Positions 1-10,789 of a DNA stretch of 64,000 nt are shown here, one piece after another. Both the position numbers and the translations under genes were made by a program. The stretch spans positions 14,824,510 to 14,888,509 of the forward strand of contig NC_067200.1 in assembly GCF_000699445.3 (NCBI RefSeq), read 5' to 3'. Each line of letters begins with the position of its first letter. Position 1 is the first letter of the stretch. The DNA comes from Schistosoma haematobium (taxonomy: Eukaryota; Platyhelminthes; Trematoda; Strigeidida; Schistosomatidae). The notes beneath the pieces are model-generated. The model saw only the letters and a program-made list of their open reading frames with translations. It ran no database searches and was not told the origin of the DNA.

Positions 1-80
1 ACGGCCATCCAGTGCTTCCACGTTCTCCATAGTGGTCTAGCTTCAATTGACTCATGATGTCAATTATTGAAATTAATTTA
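1..80 (+). mobile_element. Smalpha-type SINE, 3' part, cut by window start
   Basis: The window opens in the hammerhead/3' part of a schistosome Smalpha-like SINE. The stem III/cleavage region (ACGGCCATCCAGTGCTT) is followed by the family's conserved tail, GTGGTCTAGCTTCAATTGA and an ATTATTGAAATT end. The same tail recurs at 12.4 and 22.6 kb on this strand and, reversed, at 3.1, 11.5, 14.1 and 17.5 kb. The tRNA-like head lies outside the window. Confidence 0.7.
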
Positions 81-398
81 AAATCATTAAGAATTATAGA
101 TTGGAAATATGGTTGAATATTAACTTTTAAAATATGTTTCAATCTGACTGTTAATTTGTATCCATCCAGGTTATAACAAAAAACCCATACAATCTTATTG
201 ATCAGATTTTAGATAAATTCAAATACCACAATTATAAAAATGAATGAAGTTTGAAAATGATTTAAGAAACAATAAGTGTCCAAGGTAATTTATGAACAAA
301 TACCGAAATGATTGGAATGCAATATGATATTGAATAAGTTTCTGGATTGTATAATTAATGATAAGAGTAAATATGCATAACATGGAGTAAGAGAAATT

Positions 399-901
399 TG
401 TTAGAACTTATGGCTTTGTACTCTATTAATATATAAAGTAGTAATAATACCAATTAGAGAACAGTGAATTATCGACCGGACCAATGATGCATAAAACAAG
501 TACGAACAGACTAGAGTCCTTATCGGTCCTTCTTCCTGTCTGTTGAGTTCCGAGCACTAATCTCAGCCTCTGAAATATGAATCGTTTATTTCAAACATAC
601 CGGGTTTATATACAAAACAAACAGATCACATCGCATTACAAAATAGAAAACGACATTTGTACAAGATGTAGCCAAAAGTGGTTGTGAATGTGGGAGACTG
701 TAATTAATAAACTGGGTATAACTCAAGAATGGTAAATCGTATAATAATAGTTCATAGGTCAAAACAAAGCTATTAATAAATGGAACATGAATATACATAG
801 TCTAGCTACTTAATAATTATACAATAAAAATATATGTATCGTATTGGTCTGTACCTAGTTTTCAAAAGTTATCATTCATAATTCTCGTCAGGATATGAAC
901 A
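399..901 (-). mobile_element. Solo LTR-like copy A (array-LTR family)
   Basis: This 503-bp copy aligns along most of its length, reversed, with the LTR at 8803-9296 and with the LTR in every unit of the tandem array. Shared landmarks are TTATATACAAAACAAACAG, the segment ending ACTCAAGAATGGTAAA, and the end TGAACA. The outer bases are TGTTAG and GAACA, fitting TG...CA. A TATA-like box lies near 605 on the minus strand. I see no internal retrotransposon sequence beside it. The adjacent 5-mers (AAATT, AACTA) do not match, so a target-site duplication is not visible and the exact ends are uncertain. Confidence 0.65.
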
Positions 902-995
902 AACTATAAATCAGATCAAATTTAAAGTCTTAGACAATTTAGTGTTTACAGTTATATGAATTCAGTAAGAAATAATAAGGTTTGAATAATTTTTT

Positions 996-1370
996 TTGGT
1001 TAGCGTCCTTTTAGTGAGTTAGTTTTCTACGGGATGGGGTCGCTAACCCCGTCCCCAACCCTCCTCCTTTATCCGGGCTTTGGACCGGCAGTAGCCTCCG
1101 GAGGGACTCCAGGCGGAAGAAACTAGGAAGAAGCGCTGGAAGTGGATAGGACACACATTGAGGAAAGCACCCAACTGCGTCACAAGGCAAACCCTCACAT
1201 GGAATCCTCAGGGCCAAAGGAAAAGAGGAAGACCAAAGGAGATAGACATGAGAAAAATGAACAAGAATTGGATGGAATTAGAAAAGAAGGCCCAGGGCAG
1301 AGTGGGTTGGAGAGTGCTGGTCGGCGGCCTATGCTCCATTGTGAGTAACAGGATTAAGTAAGTAAGTAAG
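996..1370 (+). mobile_element. RTE-clade non-LTR element, internally deleted 3' end
   Basis: Positions about 1115-1350 encode the C-terminal tail of an RTE-clade (SR2-like) reverse transcriptase. It includes the [27 protein letters not shown] and [13 protein letters not shown] segments, split across two frames by a shift. It ends in a short (TAAG)n tail at 1352-1369, as RTE elements do. The left part (about 996-1110) is a G/C-rich segment, TTTATCCGGGCTTTGGACCG and onward, unlike the RT region of the other two copies here. It is plausibly the element's 5' region joined directly to its 3' end. Non-functional. Confidence 0.7.
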
Positions 1371-1496
1371 AAATAATAAGGTATGGTGAATGCTGGCTAA
1401 ATTATCCATGTATTTGGAAGATGCTGGCATAATAATAATACTACTGATAATGAGGAAGAGCAGTTATAATAATAATAGTTATATCATCATTAGCAA

Positions 1497-1697
1497 TTTT
1501 ATTTTAATAGTTGAGATTATGAGTCAATTGAAGCTAGACTGTAATAGAAAACCTGGAAGCACTCTGAACGGTCGTTTCTTTTTAGAATGGGACTCCTCAT
1601 TAGTGCCCATTCACAATCCCGCACATAGGACTCGAACCTAGGACCTTCAATCTCATGCAAATGCTTAATCTCTATTCCTCTAAGCCGACATGAACAG
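1497..1697 (-). mobile_element. Smalpha-type SINE, diverged full-length copy
   Basis: Read on the minus strand, a tRNA-like head carries a good B box (GGTTCGAGTCC). It is followed by the hammerhead region (AATGAGGAGTCCCATTCT...) and the conserved tail (TCTAGCTTCAATTGACTCAT). The ribozyme core is damaged (CTGANGA reads CTAATGAGGA) and the stem II partner is eroded, so self-cleavage is unlikely. Confidence 0.65.
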
Positions 1698-2244
1698 CTG
1701 TTTTTCGGTTAGCTATAAATTATTGAAATTTATTAGAAATCAGTAAGAAGGTTTTAATTTTGAGCCAGAATTCATTCTATTTCAGTTTGGTCATCATCTA
1801 TATGATTAATACAATCAACTAGACAAATAAATGTGTATTGACAAAAATAAAATACCCCAAGAAATATTGAACAAAATATGTTACCATTAAACAATTAAAA
1901 AAAAAAAACTTTCATTAATTTCTAAATGATAAATGTATCCAGGTGTACATTTACATGTGGCCATTGTGTACAGTTTCTATCGATTCTTATATTATACTAA
2001 TGTTCGTAATAAGAATTTACCCCTAGCCCTCCTCCCCCCCCAAAAAAATCATTTTATTCGATTAGAAGACATCTGTGAACCGATTTCATTCTCCATCATC
2101 TATTTAGATAACTTATTCTTAATTTCATACGAACAAGTTGACTTTAAAGAAATCTCGATATTCCGAAGAAATAGAAGGAGAGTTAACTTAAACTGTTCAA
2201 TATAAAATCAATTTGGTTAAATGTCTCAACCACAGAATCAAGTT

Positions 2245-2935
2245 ATAATGTTCTGAAGACAGTGTGGATGGAGAAATAGATATACTGAAGAAAATATTAC
2301 GAAATAATGGCTATCCAGATAATTTCGTTAAAAAAATACCTAGTATAAAGTATTAGAAAAAGAAGAAATTGCGACACAGTAAAAAAGCCCATATCTGAGA
2401 CTAGACCTTAAAAGGGACATAGCGGGTGATATTTCAACACGTTGACTCAAAAGACCTATTGAAAGGACATTTCATATATAATTTCACACATAATTTTCTC
2501 AACTAAACCAGTGCTCACACAACTAATCAAGGATAGGTTACCACTGATGGGCTCCCCCATGTGTGTATACCAATTCAAGTGCTCCTGTGGAGCTACTTAC
2601 GTAGCCCGTACTCAGACGGCTTTATACTTGCGTGTTCGTAAACATGTACCAGCATAGTTGGGAAAAGGAGTTACTAAATCGATCAACAGCACTATTCTTT
2701 CTCACTTGTTAGATAGCGAACATCATATCAAAATAAAAGAAGCTTTCTCTGTTTTATATCAAGTTCCGAAAAATCTACCTCAAGAAGCTAGATTATGGTT
2801 ACTCTACATAGCTGAAGCCATTTGGACCAACTCCAGTAAACTAAACTTATGTATCCAGAATAAGTATATCCAGCCTCTATGTTTACCTTGGTCTACAATT
2901 AGATCACCGGATACGTAAACTTGATATTATTAACC
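2245..2935 (+). pseudogene. Penelope-like element, linker plus GIY-YIG endonuclease, broken
   Basis: From about 2545 the + strand encodes a GIY-YIG endonuclease of Penelope-like retroelement type. It contains CVYQFKCSCGATYVA, then RVRKH, an HLLDSEHH segment, an AEAI catalytic-Glu region and the family's C-terminal LCIQNKYIQPLCLPW. The canonical YIG triad reads YVA. A TAG at 2655-2657 stands where a Trp is expected, so the frame is open only from 2658 to 2918. Upstream (about 2245-2540) are linker remnants (DILKKILRNNGYPDNFVKK) with frameshifts and stops. The RT domain is absent. This subfamily differs from the one at 16.1 kb. Confidence 0.8.
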
Positions 2936-3084
2936 ACTTACCCCTTCCCATCTTTTTTTTATTACATCTATCTTGATTTTCATATCCATCATTCACAATT
3001 CACATGATTTCTTTTTTTATCGTAATTACGTTTATAACTCCCCTCTTATTACATATTATATTCACACAACCATATTATTATTTC

Positions 3085-3292
3085 AATGGTTGAGATCATG
3101 GGTTAATTGAAGCCAGACCACCAAGGAAGACCTAGAAACACTGGACGGCCGTTCCGTCCTATTGTGGGACTCCTCAGCAGTGCGCATCCACGATCCTGCC
3201 TTCCGCGAGATACGAACTCATGACCTATCAGTCTCGCGCGCGAGCGCTTAACCACTAGACCACCGGTGTTAATGTCTAACTTCAACCAATCC
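3085..3292 (-). mobile_element. Smalpha-type SINE, near full length
   Basis: On the minus strand the copy runs from a tRNA-like head (GGTCTAGTGGTTAAGCGCTC, then GAGTTCGTATC near the B-box position) through the hammerhead region to the tail. The hammerhead has CTGAGGAG, a TCCCACAATAGGA stem II and a GGCCGTC cleavage region. The conserved GAAAC reads GGAAC, a substitution at an essential core A, so ribozyme activity is probably lost. Confidence 0.75.
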
Positions 3293-3294
3293 AC

Positions 3295-4890
3295 GGAATT
3301 ATTATTAGTACTGTCATTACTATCTCAACTGACAAGATTATATTCTCCTACTATGGATTTTATTCTACTGGACACTTTACTCCAAATCATTCTGACCTTT
3401 ATTAAATAACCTTTCTGATTTGCAAATAACATAATTTTGAAGTATATATGTCGTAACAGATGTAAATGTTCATCATTTTTAACATTGTCAAATTCATTAA
3501 TACATGTCTTATTTTGGCCTTTGTAAAATATCACAATAATTATGGACTTATAACTGTAGAGACTGATGATGAAGTTATTGAAATCAATTGTTCGCTCAAA
3601 TATTCTTTATTTTTGAATATTGCATGGGGATTTTTAAACTACTAAACTGATTTTCAGCAGTTGAAATCATGACAAAATGATGTATACTAATTACAATGAT
3701 GTTAGGACTGCTCGATAAGGTCTTCAAAAGTTAGAAAGATCCTGAAAGTGATTCAGATATTCAGCGTTCAGCTTCTAATTGAATTCTAGAAAACGAAATG
3801 TTATATTTTCAATTTTAGCACGTTTTCTAGAAGCCCCTAGAATTTCATATATACTCTAGTAAACATCCTTTTTTTCCGTATATGATATAACTTTTAAGCT
3901 AAAACTTCTTCCATATCCCTTACATTCTATTTTCTGTTCGGAGTTCAATAGTAGAAAATTTCTGAGAACTATGAAGCCGTTAAGAAGTCAATGTTTAAGA
4001 GTAATAAATCGTAATAAAAGTCAATGTATAATATAGATCAGATGCAGATTCGAAATGACTTTTGTCATTTAATTGACACAATGATCTACCAAAGCATATT
4101 TTCTTATATTATACTTATGAAGGATACCAGATTTTTACATGTATTATATGCATTTATGAAAAGACTAGTTAATGTCTATGTTAAACTGTCAAAAAGATAT
4201 AGCTTAGACTTAAGCTTGAAAGGAACACAAATCTATATAACAAAGATTGCCGCATGATAATGAACCATGGTGCCGCCTACTATATCAAGTATGCTTCAGC
4301 TTTTAAAATTTGTCATTGGATCATTCGTAAAAAAAAAGAAAATCCAAAACTCTTCGGTAACAGTTTTGTGTTTTTTTTTAAAGAATGAATGAAAATTTTC
4401 TTCGATTTACCAGACTTTCGTATAAAACTATTCAGTACTTGAATAGTTTAGCTAAAAGTATACATTTTATAGAATGATGCTTTCGTGATCAATATTTATG
4501 GGTTCCATATTTCCATTTATAATCTATCTGCAAACATGTACACACACACACATCACAACCCTCCACTTACTACTGTATTTAAGCTAAAACACATCTTCAT
4601 GTAAGATTGTGTTAGTTGGGAAAGAGTTCATTAAACATTTCAATGGAGTTTTTTTTCTTTTTTCGAATATATTCCCAATGGTTGTACTAATCTCCTTTTA
4701 TTCTTTCCATAAAAAATATGTCCGTATAACTAACTACAATGTACAAACAATCACATATGACATAATCACTATCTTGGACAATCAAAATCAAACTTGAATG
4801 TATTTTATCATTAAAAAGAAGGTATGTATTTTGATCAATAATTTTCAAATAAATTAGAATTATCAGTTTAGGGGTTGTGGAGATTGTTAA
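3295..4890. other. A+T-rich stretch without recognisable genes
   Basis: No reading frame here resembles a known protein. The open frames at 4024-4257 and 4609-4908 are short, A+T-driven and lack motifs. A degenerate repeat of about 85 bp at 3925-4010 aligns with 12640-12730. A short (CA)n lies near 4540. Confidence 0.5.
3925..4010 (+). repeat. Short dispersed repeat, copy 1
   Basis: The segment with TTCGGAGTTCAA, GAGAACTATGAAGCCG and AGTCAATGTTTAAGAG lines up with 12640-12730 (CTCGGAGTTGAA, GGGAACTAAGGACG, AGTTGGTGTTTAAGCG) in the same orientation. Neither copy is coding. It is likely a fragment of a longer dispersed element that I cannot classify. Confidence 0.45.
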
Positions 4891-4934
4891 GTTTTTGATT
4901 GAGATCATGAACCGATTGATGCTAGACCGCCATT

Positions 4935-5160
4935 GGATTGGTTGAGGTTAGACATTAACACCGTTGGATGCCGGCCATCTCAGTGGTCTAGTGGTTAAGC
5001 GTTCACCCGCAGGACTGAAGGCCCTGGGTTCGATCCCGCGAGCGGGACTGTGGATGCGTACTGCTGAGGAGTCCCACAATAGGAAGAGACGGCCGTCCGG
5101 TGCTCCCAGGTTTTCAGTGGTGGTCTAACATCACTCGGTTCATGGTCTCAATCAATAAAT
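4935..5160 (+). mobile_element. Smalpha-type SINE, full-length copy
   Basis: This is the clearest head-to-tail copy. The A-box-like region TCAGTGGTCTAGTGGTTAAG is at about 4979-4998 and the B box GGGTTCGATCCC at about 5027-5038. The hammerhead region (CTGCTGAGGAGTCCC) is at about 5058-5110 and the tail TGGTGGTCTAACATC follows. The core GAAAC reads GAGAC, so the ribozyme is probably inactive. A short reversed tail fragment of the same family (4894-4935) abuts it on the left. Confidence 0.75.
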
Positions 5161-5504
5161 TAGAATTTATGGATTTAGTATTATAGTGCAATTTTTAAAA
5201 GAAATAATTGGATTATATAATTTCGATTGTATCCATGTATTTATTAGTTACTGATTATTATAGCCATCGATAACAACAACAACAAAATGGACCCATTTGA
5301 ATTGAATTTGGATTTTAACTCCGAGTTTTACTTTCATGTAACTAATTATGACAATTAACTAATTATGTAATTACATTTTAGTTTTAATTATAATTTCTAG
5401 TCGTTTTATTAAATTGACTGTGCATCATTAATTTTACATTGATTCAATTGTTCACAGTTATAATAATATACCCTTGTGGGACAGGGTAATTTTATATTGG
5501 TTTT

Positions 5505-5800
5505 CAGGAGAACCAGACACCATGCAGACTTTCACGTGACAGTACAGCTCAGTCCTGTTTAACAGGAGAGCCAGACACCGCCCAGGCTTAACCCAAGCAG
5601 TATAGCTCAATCCTACTAGCAAGAGAGCCAGATAATACCCAGGTTTAAAATTTGTAGCCCAAATAGTATGGCTCAATATCGTTTCCAGGAGAACCAGATA
5701 TGATCCAGGCTTAAACTTGAATCCCGCTTCACAGGAGAACCAAACACCGTATAGGCTTTAACGCTACAATCTGAATAGTACAACTCAGTCCTGTGGCGCA
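5505..5800. repeat. Diverged minisatellite, about 5 copies of a 47-65 bp unit
   Basis: The motif CAGGAGAACCAGACACC recurs in degenerate form at about 5505, 5563, 5620, 5685 and 5732. Each copy is followed by a CAGGCTTAAAC-like segment and then AGTAT/CAGCTCAGTCCTG. Spacing varies from 47 to 65 bp, so the array has decayed. On the minus strand the copies give open frames that carry the repeat (CLALLL...RTELY), which explains the two open frames at 5458-5900. Confidence 0.65.
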
Positions 5801-5900
5801 ACCACGTAGGTAACAAACACCCTGGTGGACCATTCGCACCATCCATATACACATTCACGTCACATGTATAGTTATTCCAATCAATGATCGCGTGAATCAA

Positions 5901-6448
5901 TTATGCACAGCACGAACAGGCCAAAGTTGACGTATTTCGCCTACACAACAGGCAAACTCATTAATGTTAGCAATCGTTATATGCTTTACAATGTCCCAAT
6001 GACAGTGACCCTTGAGAACACTGAAAAGCAACCACTAGTATGAATGAAATCGGTTAACCAACAAATCAATTTTGCCCATGAACAGTCAGCAAAACTTGCC
6101 AAAGTAATGCCGAACCATCCACAATATCAATGGCAAACCTCCAGTCTCATATGAGACCTTCAGCTCTACATAGCAATATATTGATTTAATAGTTAATCGT
6201 AAAACTTCTGTATATTAGTGTAGGGACTTGATGAGGAAAATATCTCTTTGCTTCACTTTAATTGTAAACTTTATCTTTGTATAGTAAGATAACATAGATA
6301 TGTATGTTACTTTCTATTGTATTCACTGCTTGACTCAATTTCATTAGTCATAGAATACAGTTTGTGTAGTAATTTAAATGGTTGCAAGAGATTTCATAGA
6401 AATACTGTTTGAAAGTCACTCACAACCTTGGTACTGAAGAGATGGCGA
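5901..6448. other. Stretch without recognisable genes
   Basis: Nothing recognisable on either strand: no long open frame, no tRNA-like fold and no strong repeat. Confidence 0.4.
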
Positions 6449-6449
6449 G

Positions 6450-6726
6450 ACTATAATTTATGGACGAACCAATCAGGTGTAAGATAACAGGTCTCGCATT
6501 TTGGCGCGAAATTCACTCATCCATTAGGATAAATAGAGTTTCGGCATTATAGCTGACGTCAGTTCGTGATGAAAACCCTAAATCGAAGTCCTGACTCTAA
6601 CCATCGACTGTAAATCATAATTGTAATTCCTCACACTGGTTTATAACCCTCATTTGGTCCTCGTTATTAGGTGAACACTGTCGAAGTCACTTTAGCGTCG
6701 CTCAAAGCTCGTCCATAAATTATAAT
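6450..6726. mobile_element. MITE-like element with 18-bp terminal inverted repeats
   Basis: The left end ACTATAATTTATGGACGA (6450-6467) and the right end TCGTCCATAAATTATAAT (6709-6726) are inverted repeats with one mismatch, enclosing about 240 bp with no coding capacity. Size and structure fit a non-autonomous DNA transposon. I see no clear target-site duplication and no transposase, so the superfamily is unknown. Confidence 0.5.
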
Positions 6727-6729
6727 CCC

Positions 6730-7440
6730 ACCGATATTCATCTAAGGTAAATAAATGTCCCATACGTGTAAACGTTGAAAAACCAACCGTAATAACAGTT
6801 TTCTTACTATTTTCTCAACAAGTTGTGAAAGTTCACATCTACCATATTCTTCTTTACTAATCTTCATTCTATTTAACATTACCTAATATTCCGTATATGA
6901 TTGTGTTGTTGTTGTTGTTGTTGAGTTATCCTCTGTTTTAATATACAATTACGTGATATTGAAATGTAAGTCATTCATTATCATTATCTTTGTATAGTTA
7001 CAATATTGTACTTACATGATCATATTTAATTCATGTAACAATAAGAAGTTATATTTCAATAGACCAATTCATCTATACATTATCGTTTCATGTATGTTCT
7101 CTATAGAGAACAAAGTATTGTCAAATTAGAAGAAATTCATTCCATATAACTAATTGATGAATTGTTTATTATTGGATAAAGTAATTGAGAAAGGGGAAAT
7201 GATAATAAAACTCATATTAATAATACATAATAATGCAATAAATTTGAGATATATTTTTCTATGGAAACCTTTATTGTCATACATCATTTGCTTTCATGTT
7301 ATCTTATTCTGTTATGGCCACATGTGTGTGCATGTGTGTGTGTACACACAAAGAATGAAGATGCATAGAGAATTAATACTTTTTAAAAAGTGGAAATAAT
7401 CTGATAGGTATTTTCTTAATTTATTATTTTTCTGTTCCCG
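6730..7440. other. A+T-rich stretch with a (GTT)n tract, no gene
   Basis: Contains a short (TTG)n tract at about 6903-6921 and a (TG)n tract near 7325-7341. The open frame at 7154-7399 is hydrophobic and A+T-driven with no motif I recognise. Confidence 0.4.
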
Positions 7441-7479
7441 GGTTGAAATTAACCACATAACCATTTATACTAAAGAAGT

Positions 7480-7632
7480 ACTGAGGAAATGAGCGAGACC
7501 GATTTTGGGTTCGATTCTGGCGTGCAAGGTCGTGGATGTGCATTGCTGAGGAGTCTCATACTAAAATGAAACGACTTTTCAGGTTTTCCATGGTGGTCTA
7601 ACTTAAATCGGTTCATTATTTGAATTGAAGAA
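7480..7632 (+). mobile_element. Smalpha-type SINE, degenerate copy
   Basis: Contains a B box (GGGTTCGATTCTGG), the hammerhead 5' half (GTGCATTGCTGAGGAGTC), GAAACGAC, and the tail TTCCATGGTGGTCTAACTT. The GGCCGTC cleavage segment has decayed to ACTTTTC, so it is not expected to cleave. Confidence 0.65.
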
Positions 7633-7825
7633 TTATTTCGTGGACACATAGACGCATAATCGCTACAAGGAGCAAATATAAGACATTTAAGTCTCATAGC
7701 TGGCTCTTTATACTTACATTAGCGAGTTGACAATCAATTAGTTACGTTTCCAACTTCTGTTAATTTATTATATCTCAGGGTATTTGATATGACAATTAAT
7801 AAAGGCCAACTATGAACTGTTGTAA

Positions 7826-8372
7826 AAGAATGCCTCCAAATGCCCTGATACGGTCAAGAGTGGGGAGAGTCAGCTCTCCCTCTCCAAATCCTCTCATATA
7901 GCCAGGCGTATACAGCCACCGCCAGGGAAGACCTACTCACTGACTTCTCTTGGCACTACTGTTGTTTACGGAATTGAGAAGACGGAAAGAATGTCCGGTG
8001 CATTAACCGGGTTGATGGACACAGAGAGTCTATACTTAGGGGAGTTGGAAAACACCGATTCCAAACCAATGGTGCACATGAGCCCCAGGATCCTAATGGA
8101 ACAAATGGAGTATGAACCTATCATTGGTTACCGGCTACTATGGGACTGCATCTCCTAACGTTGCTTCACTGCCTTGTGGATTAAACCTTCAGGTCGAAGG
8201 CTCCGGGTGTGGTCCCCTAACAAAACCACCTTCTTCGATCTGGGTACCGAGGTAGTATCACATCCTATACACAAATCAAGTGACTTATGTGGCACATATG
8301 TATTGGGCGCTCCTTTGTACCAAGATTTATGTGTTCAAATAAATGAATAAATAAATAAAAAGAATAAAATCC
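7826..8372 (+). mobile_element. Unclassified retroelement-like repeat, copy 1, with (AAAT)n tail
   Basis: Shares long near-identical blocks with 13441-13872 and 19072-19340: AATTGAGAAGACGGAAAGAA, TTAGGGGAGTTGGAAAACAC and CTACTATGGGACTGCATCTC. It ends in ATGAATAAATAAATAAAAAG (8342-8361), a short A-rich tetranucleotide tail typical of non-LTR elements or SINEs. No open frame spans it. The family is common to all three copies, but I cannot assign it to a clade. Confidence 0.6.
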
Positions 8373-8802
8373 GAAGTATAAATTCTCTGAGAACTGTTAA
8401 GGTTTCACACTTCAATTTATAAGATTCGTGTATATTTTTTGTTTTGTTATTAAACAGTTTCTATTGAAGTTATGAAGGAATGTTACCGTAAAAACCATCA
8501 GTGAAAAAATCTTCCCTATCTGAATGTCAAATAGACTAATAAGTATGTGTGTTTACTTTAATAGTCTTGTGTAGTTTTATGTGGAAAATTTACATTCTCA
8601 CTAAACTAGATAGAAAATGATATATATTGTAAGTTTTCATCTGATTAGACGTTACTTCCTATGCAAAAATCTACATCAATTATAAAGTGATAAACATTTT
8701 TATGCTATTTACAAAAACAAACTCTTTAATACTAAATCATCCATGATATGGAAAGAGTAAAGTTTACAATTATTAGGTTCTTTGAGGAAACTATTAATTA
8801 AT

Positions 8803-9296
8803 TGTTATATCCGAATGAGAATAATGAACGGTAACTGTCGGAATCCATTTCTGGACTATTACTATACATATACTTTTTATCGTATAATTGTTAAGCAACT
8901 AAACTATTCATATTCGTGTTCCTCTTATCGTAAGCTTTATTTTGACTTATGAACTGTTCTCATACGATTTACCATTCTTGAGTTATACCCAGTCTATTAA
9001 TTACAGTCTCCCACATTCATAGCCACATTTGGCCAAATCTTGTACAAATTTTGTTTCCTATTTTATGGTACGATGTAATCTGTTTGGTCTGTATATAAAC
9101 CCAGTATGTTCGAAATATAGGATTCATATCTCAGAGGCTAATATTGATGTTTCTGGACTTAACAGGCAGGGCTAGGAGGGGAGCGGGACCGGTAAGGACT
9201 GTAGTCTGTTCGTACTTGTTTTATACGTCATTAGTCCGGTCGATAATTCACTGTTCTCTAATTGGCGGTATCATCAATAGGGCATAGGGCCTAACA
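8803..9296 (+). mobile_element. Solo LTR copy B with 5-bp target-site duplication
   Basis: A 494-bp element begins TGTTATATCC and ends GGGCCTAACA. It is flanked on both sides by TTAAT (8798-8802 and 9297-9301), a 5-bp target-site duplication typical of LTR retrotransposon integration. A TATA box (TATATAAA, 9092-9099) sits in the expected sense orientation. There is no internal gag/pol, so it is a solo LTR left by LTR-LTR recombination. It is homologous, with substantial divergence, to 399-901 and to the LTR in every unit of the 24-64 kb array. Confidence 0.85.
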
Positions 9297-9301
9297 TTAA
9301 T

Positions 9302-10115
9302 AAGTTATCGACTTCAATTAGAAAGATTAACCAAGTACTACATAGTGAATGTTATATACATTCCAACCATTAAAATTCAGGATATAGTGAACAGATATTT
9401 CATCCGAGCATGGTGCTCCTCAGTAAAGAGTATTCACAGCCCGCAGGGGATTGGACACAAGACCCTTAAATCCGTCGATGAACTCTTTATCTTCATACTA
9501 CAGAGTATGCATCCATTCGAAATGGGTGTGTGATTTAATAACATCATCCAGTAATATAGCATAAACTTCGTTCATATGTGGAAATTGTAGCTTATCAACA
9601 TGAATTTTTATAGTTTGTTTCATAAATAAGGTATGTTTGGATTATCATATAGTTGTTTTTGGAAATTTCATCTTCAGATTCAACAGTAATATAACATTCA
9701 TTACCTTGATCTTATTTACCATATAGCCACTGACAATGTCAATTTTAATACTTACTTACATTGGGCTTTTCCTTCTGTGCGCGTATTGGCATAACAAGGC
9801 AGTAAATAAACATAGAGGTGTTTATTATTTTAAAGTACAAAGTCAGTCTAACTAATTAACCAGATCCATCAACGAAAGCGAAAATGAAAATCCTTACTAA
9901 TAACGGACTACTCTTTGGATATATCAATAGCTACTTGAACTCAGTAACTCAGTGCATAATGGTTTGGCGTTTGAAGAATTAATAGAATTCTTCGAGTCTC
10001 AGTTTGAACATCAACCGTAGAATGCAAGTTGAATATTCATAGATTCTTTGTTAAATGTAGTACAATAATCATTTCAATGCTAACTTCTTCACTATACTGT
10101 TTCTATCAATATAAA
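9302..10115. other. Stretch without recognisable genes
   Basis: Positions about 9400-9530 hold a somewhat G/C-richer patch (CCCGCAGGGGATTGGACACA) that may be a decayed repeat. The open frame 9345-9533 has no recognisable motif. Nothing else stands out. Confidence 0.4.
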
Positions 10116-10117
10116 TT

Positions 10118-10775
10118 GAATGTTAACTTACTTCCTTACTCCTGTTACTCCTCGTGAAGGAGTATAGACCGCCAACCAGCATTCTCCATCCAACTCTGTC
10201 CTGAGCAATCCTTTCCAGCACTTCCCAGTTGTTATTCATCCTTTTCATATCTGCTTCTATTTCCCGACATATTGTGTTCCTTGGCCTTCCTCTTTTCCTC
10301 TTTCCTTTAGGATCCCAAGTTAGGGTTTGCCTTGTGATGCAGTTTGATGATTTGCGTAATGTATGTCCTATCCATTTCCATCGTCTTTTACTAATTTCCT
10401 CTTCAGCTGGAAGCTGGTTTTTTCTCTCCCACAGTAGGCTGTTGCTGATGATATCCGGCCAGTGGATGTTGAGTATCTTGCGTAGACCTTCTTGATGATG
10501 ATTGTAGTAGTTCTCCAAGTTTCAGCTTCATACAGTAGAACTGCCTTGACATTTGTATTGAAGATTCTCACTTTGATATTGGTTGAAAGTTGTTTTGAGT
10601 TCCATATGTTCTTCAGTCGTAGGAATGCAGCTCTTACTTTGCCAATCCTCACCTTTACGTCTTCATCTGATCCTCCTTGTTCATGAATGATGCTTCCCAG
10701 GTATGTGAAGGATTCTACATCTTCCAGAGTTTTACCATCAAGTGTGATTGGGTTAGTGTTCGAAAATGCTAACTC
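10118..10775 (-). pseudogene. RTE-clade non-LTR retrotransposon, 5'-truncated RT C-terminus
   Basis: The minus strand reads from about 10770 down to 10120. It encodes the post-catalytic part of an RTE (SR2-like) reverse transcriptase: [68 protein letters not shown] and [15 protein letters not shown] frameshift near 10495 splits it into two overlapping frames (10368-10652 and 10123-10518). The catalytic fingers/palm and the endonuclease are absent, consistent with 5' truncation during reverse transcription. It ends in a GTAA-like tail (10125-10137). Confidence 0.8.
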
Positions 10776-10789
10776 AAATGTTAAAGAGA

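Noticed and set aside
10229..10686. Plus-strand frames at 10229-10495 and 10492-10686, and 21450-21926
   Set aside because: Antisense shadows of the RTE reverse transcriptase frames on the minus strand.
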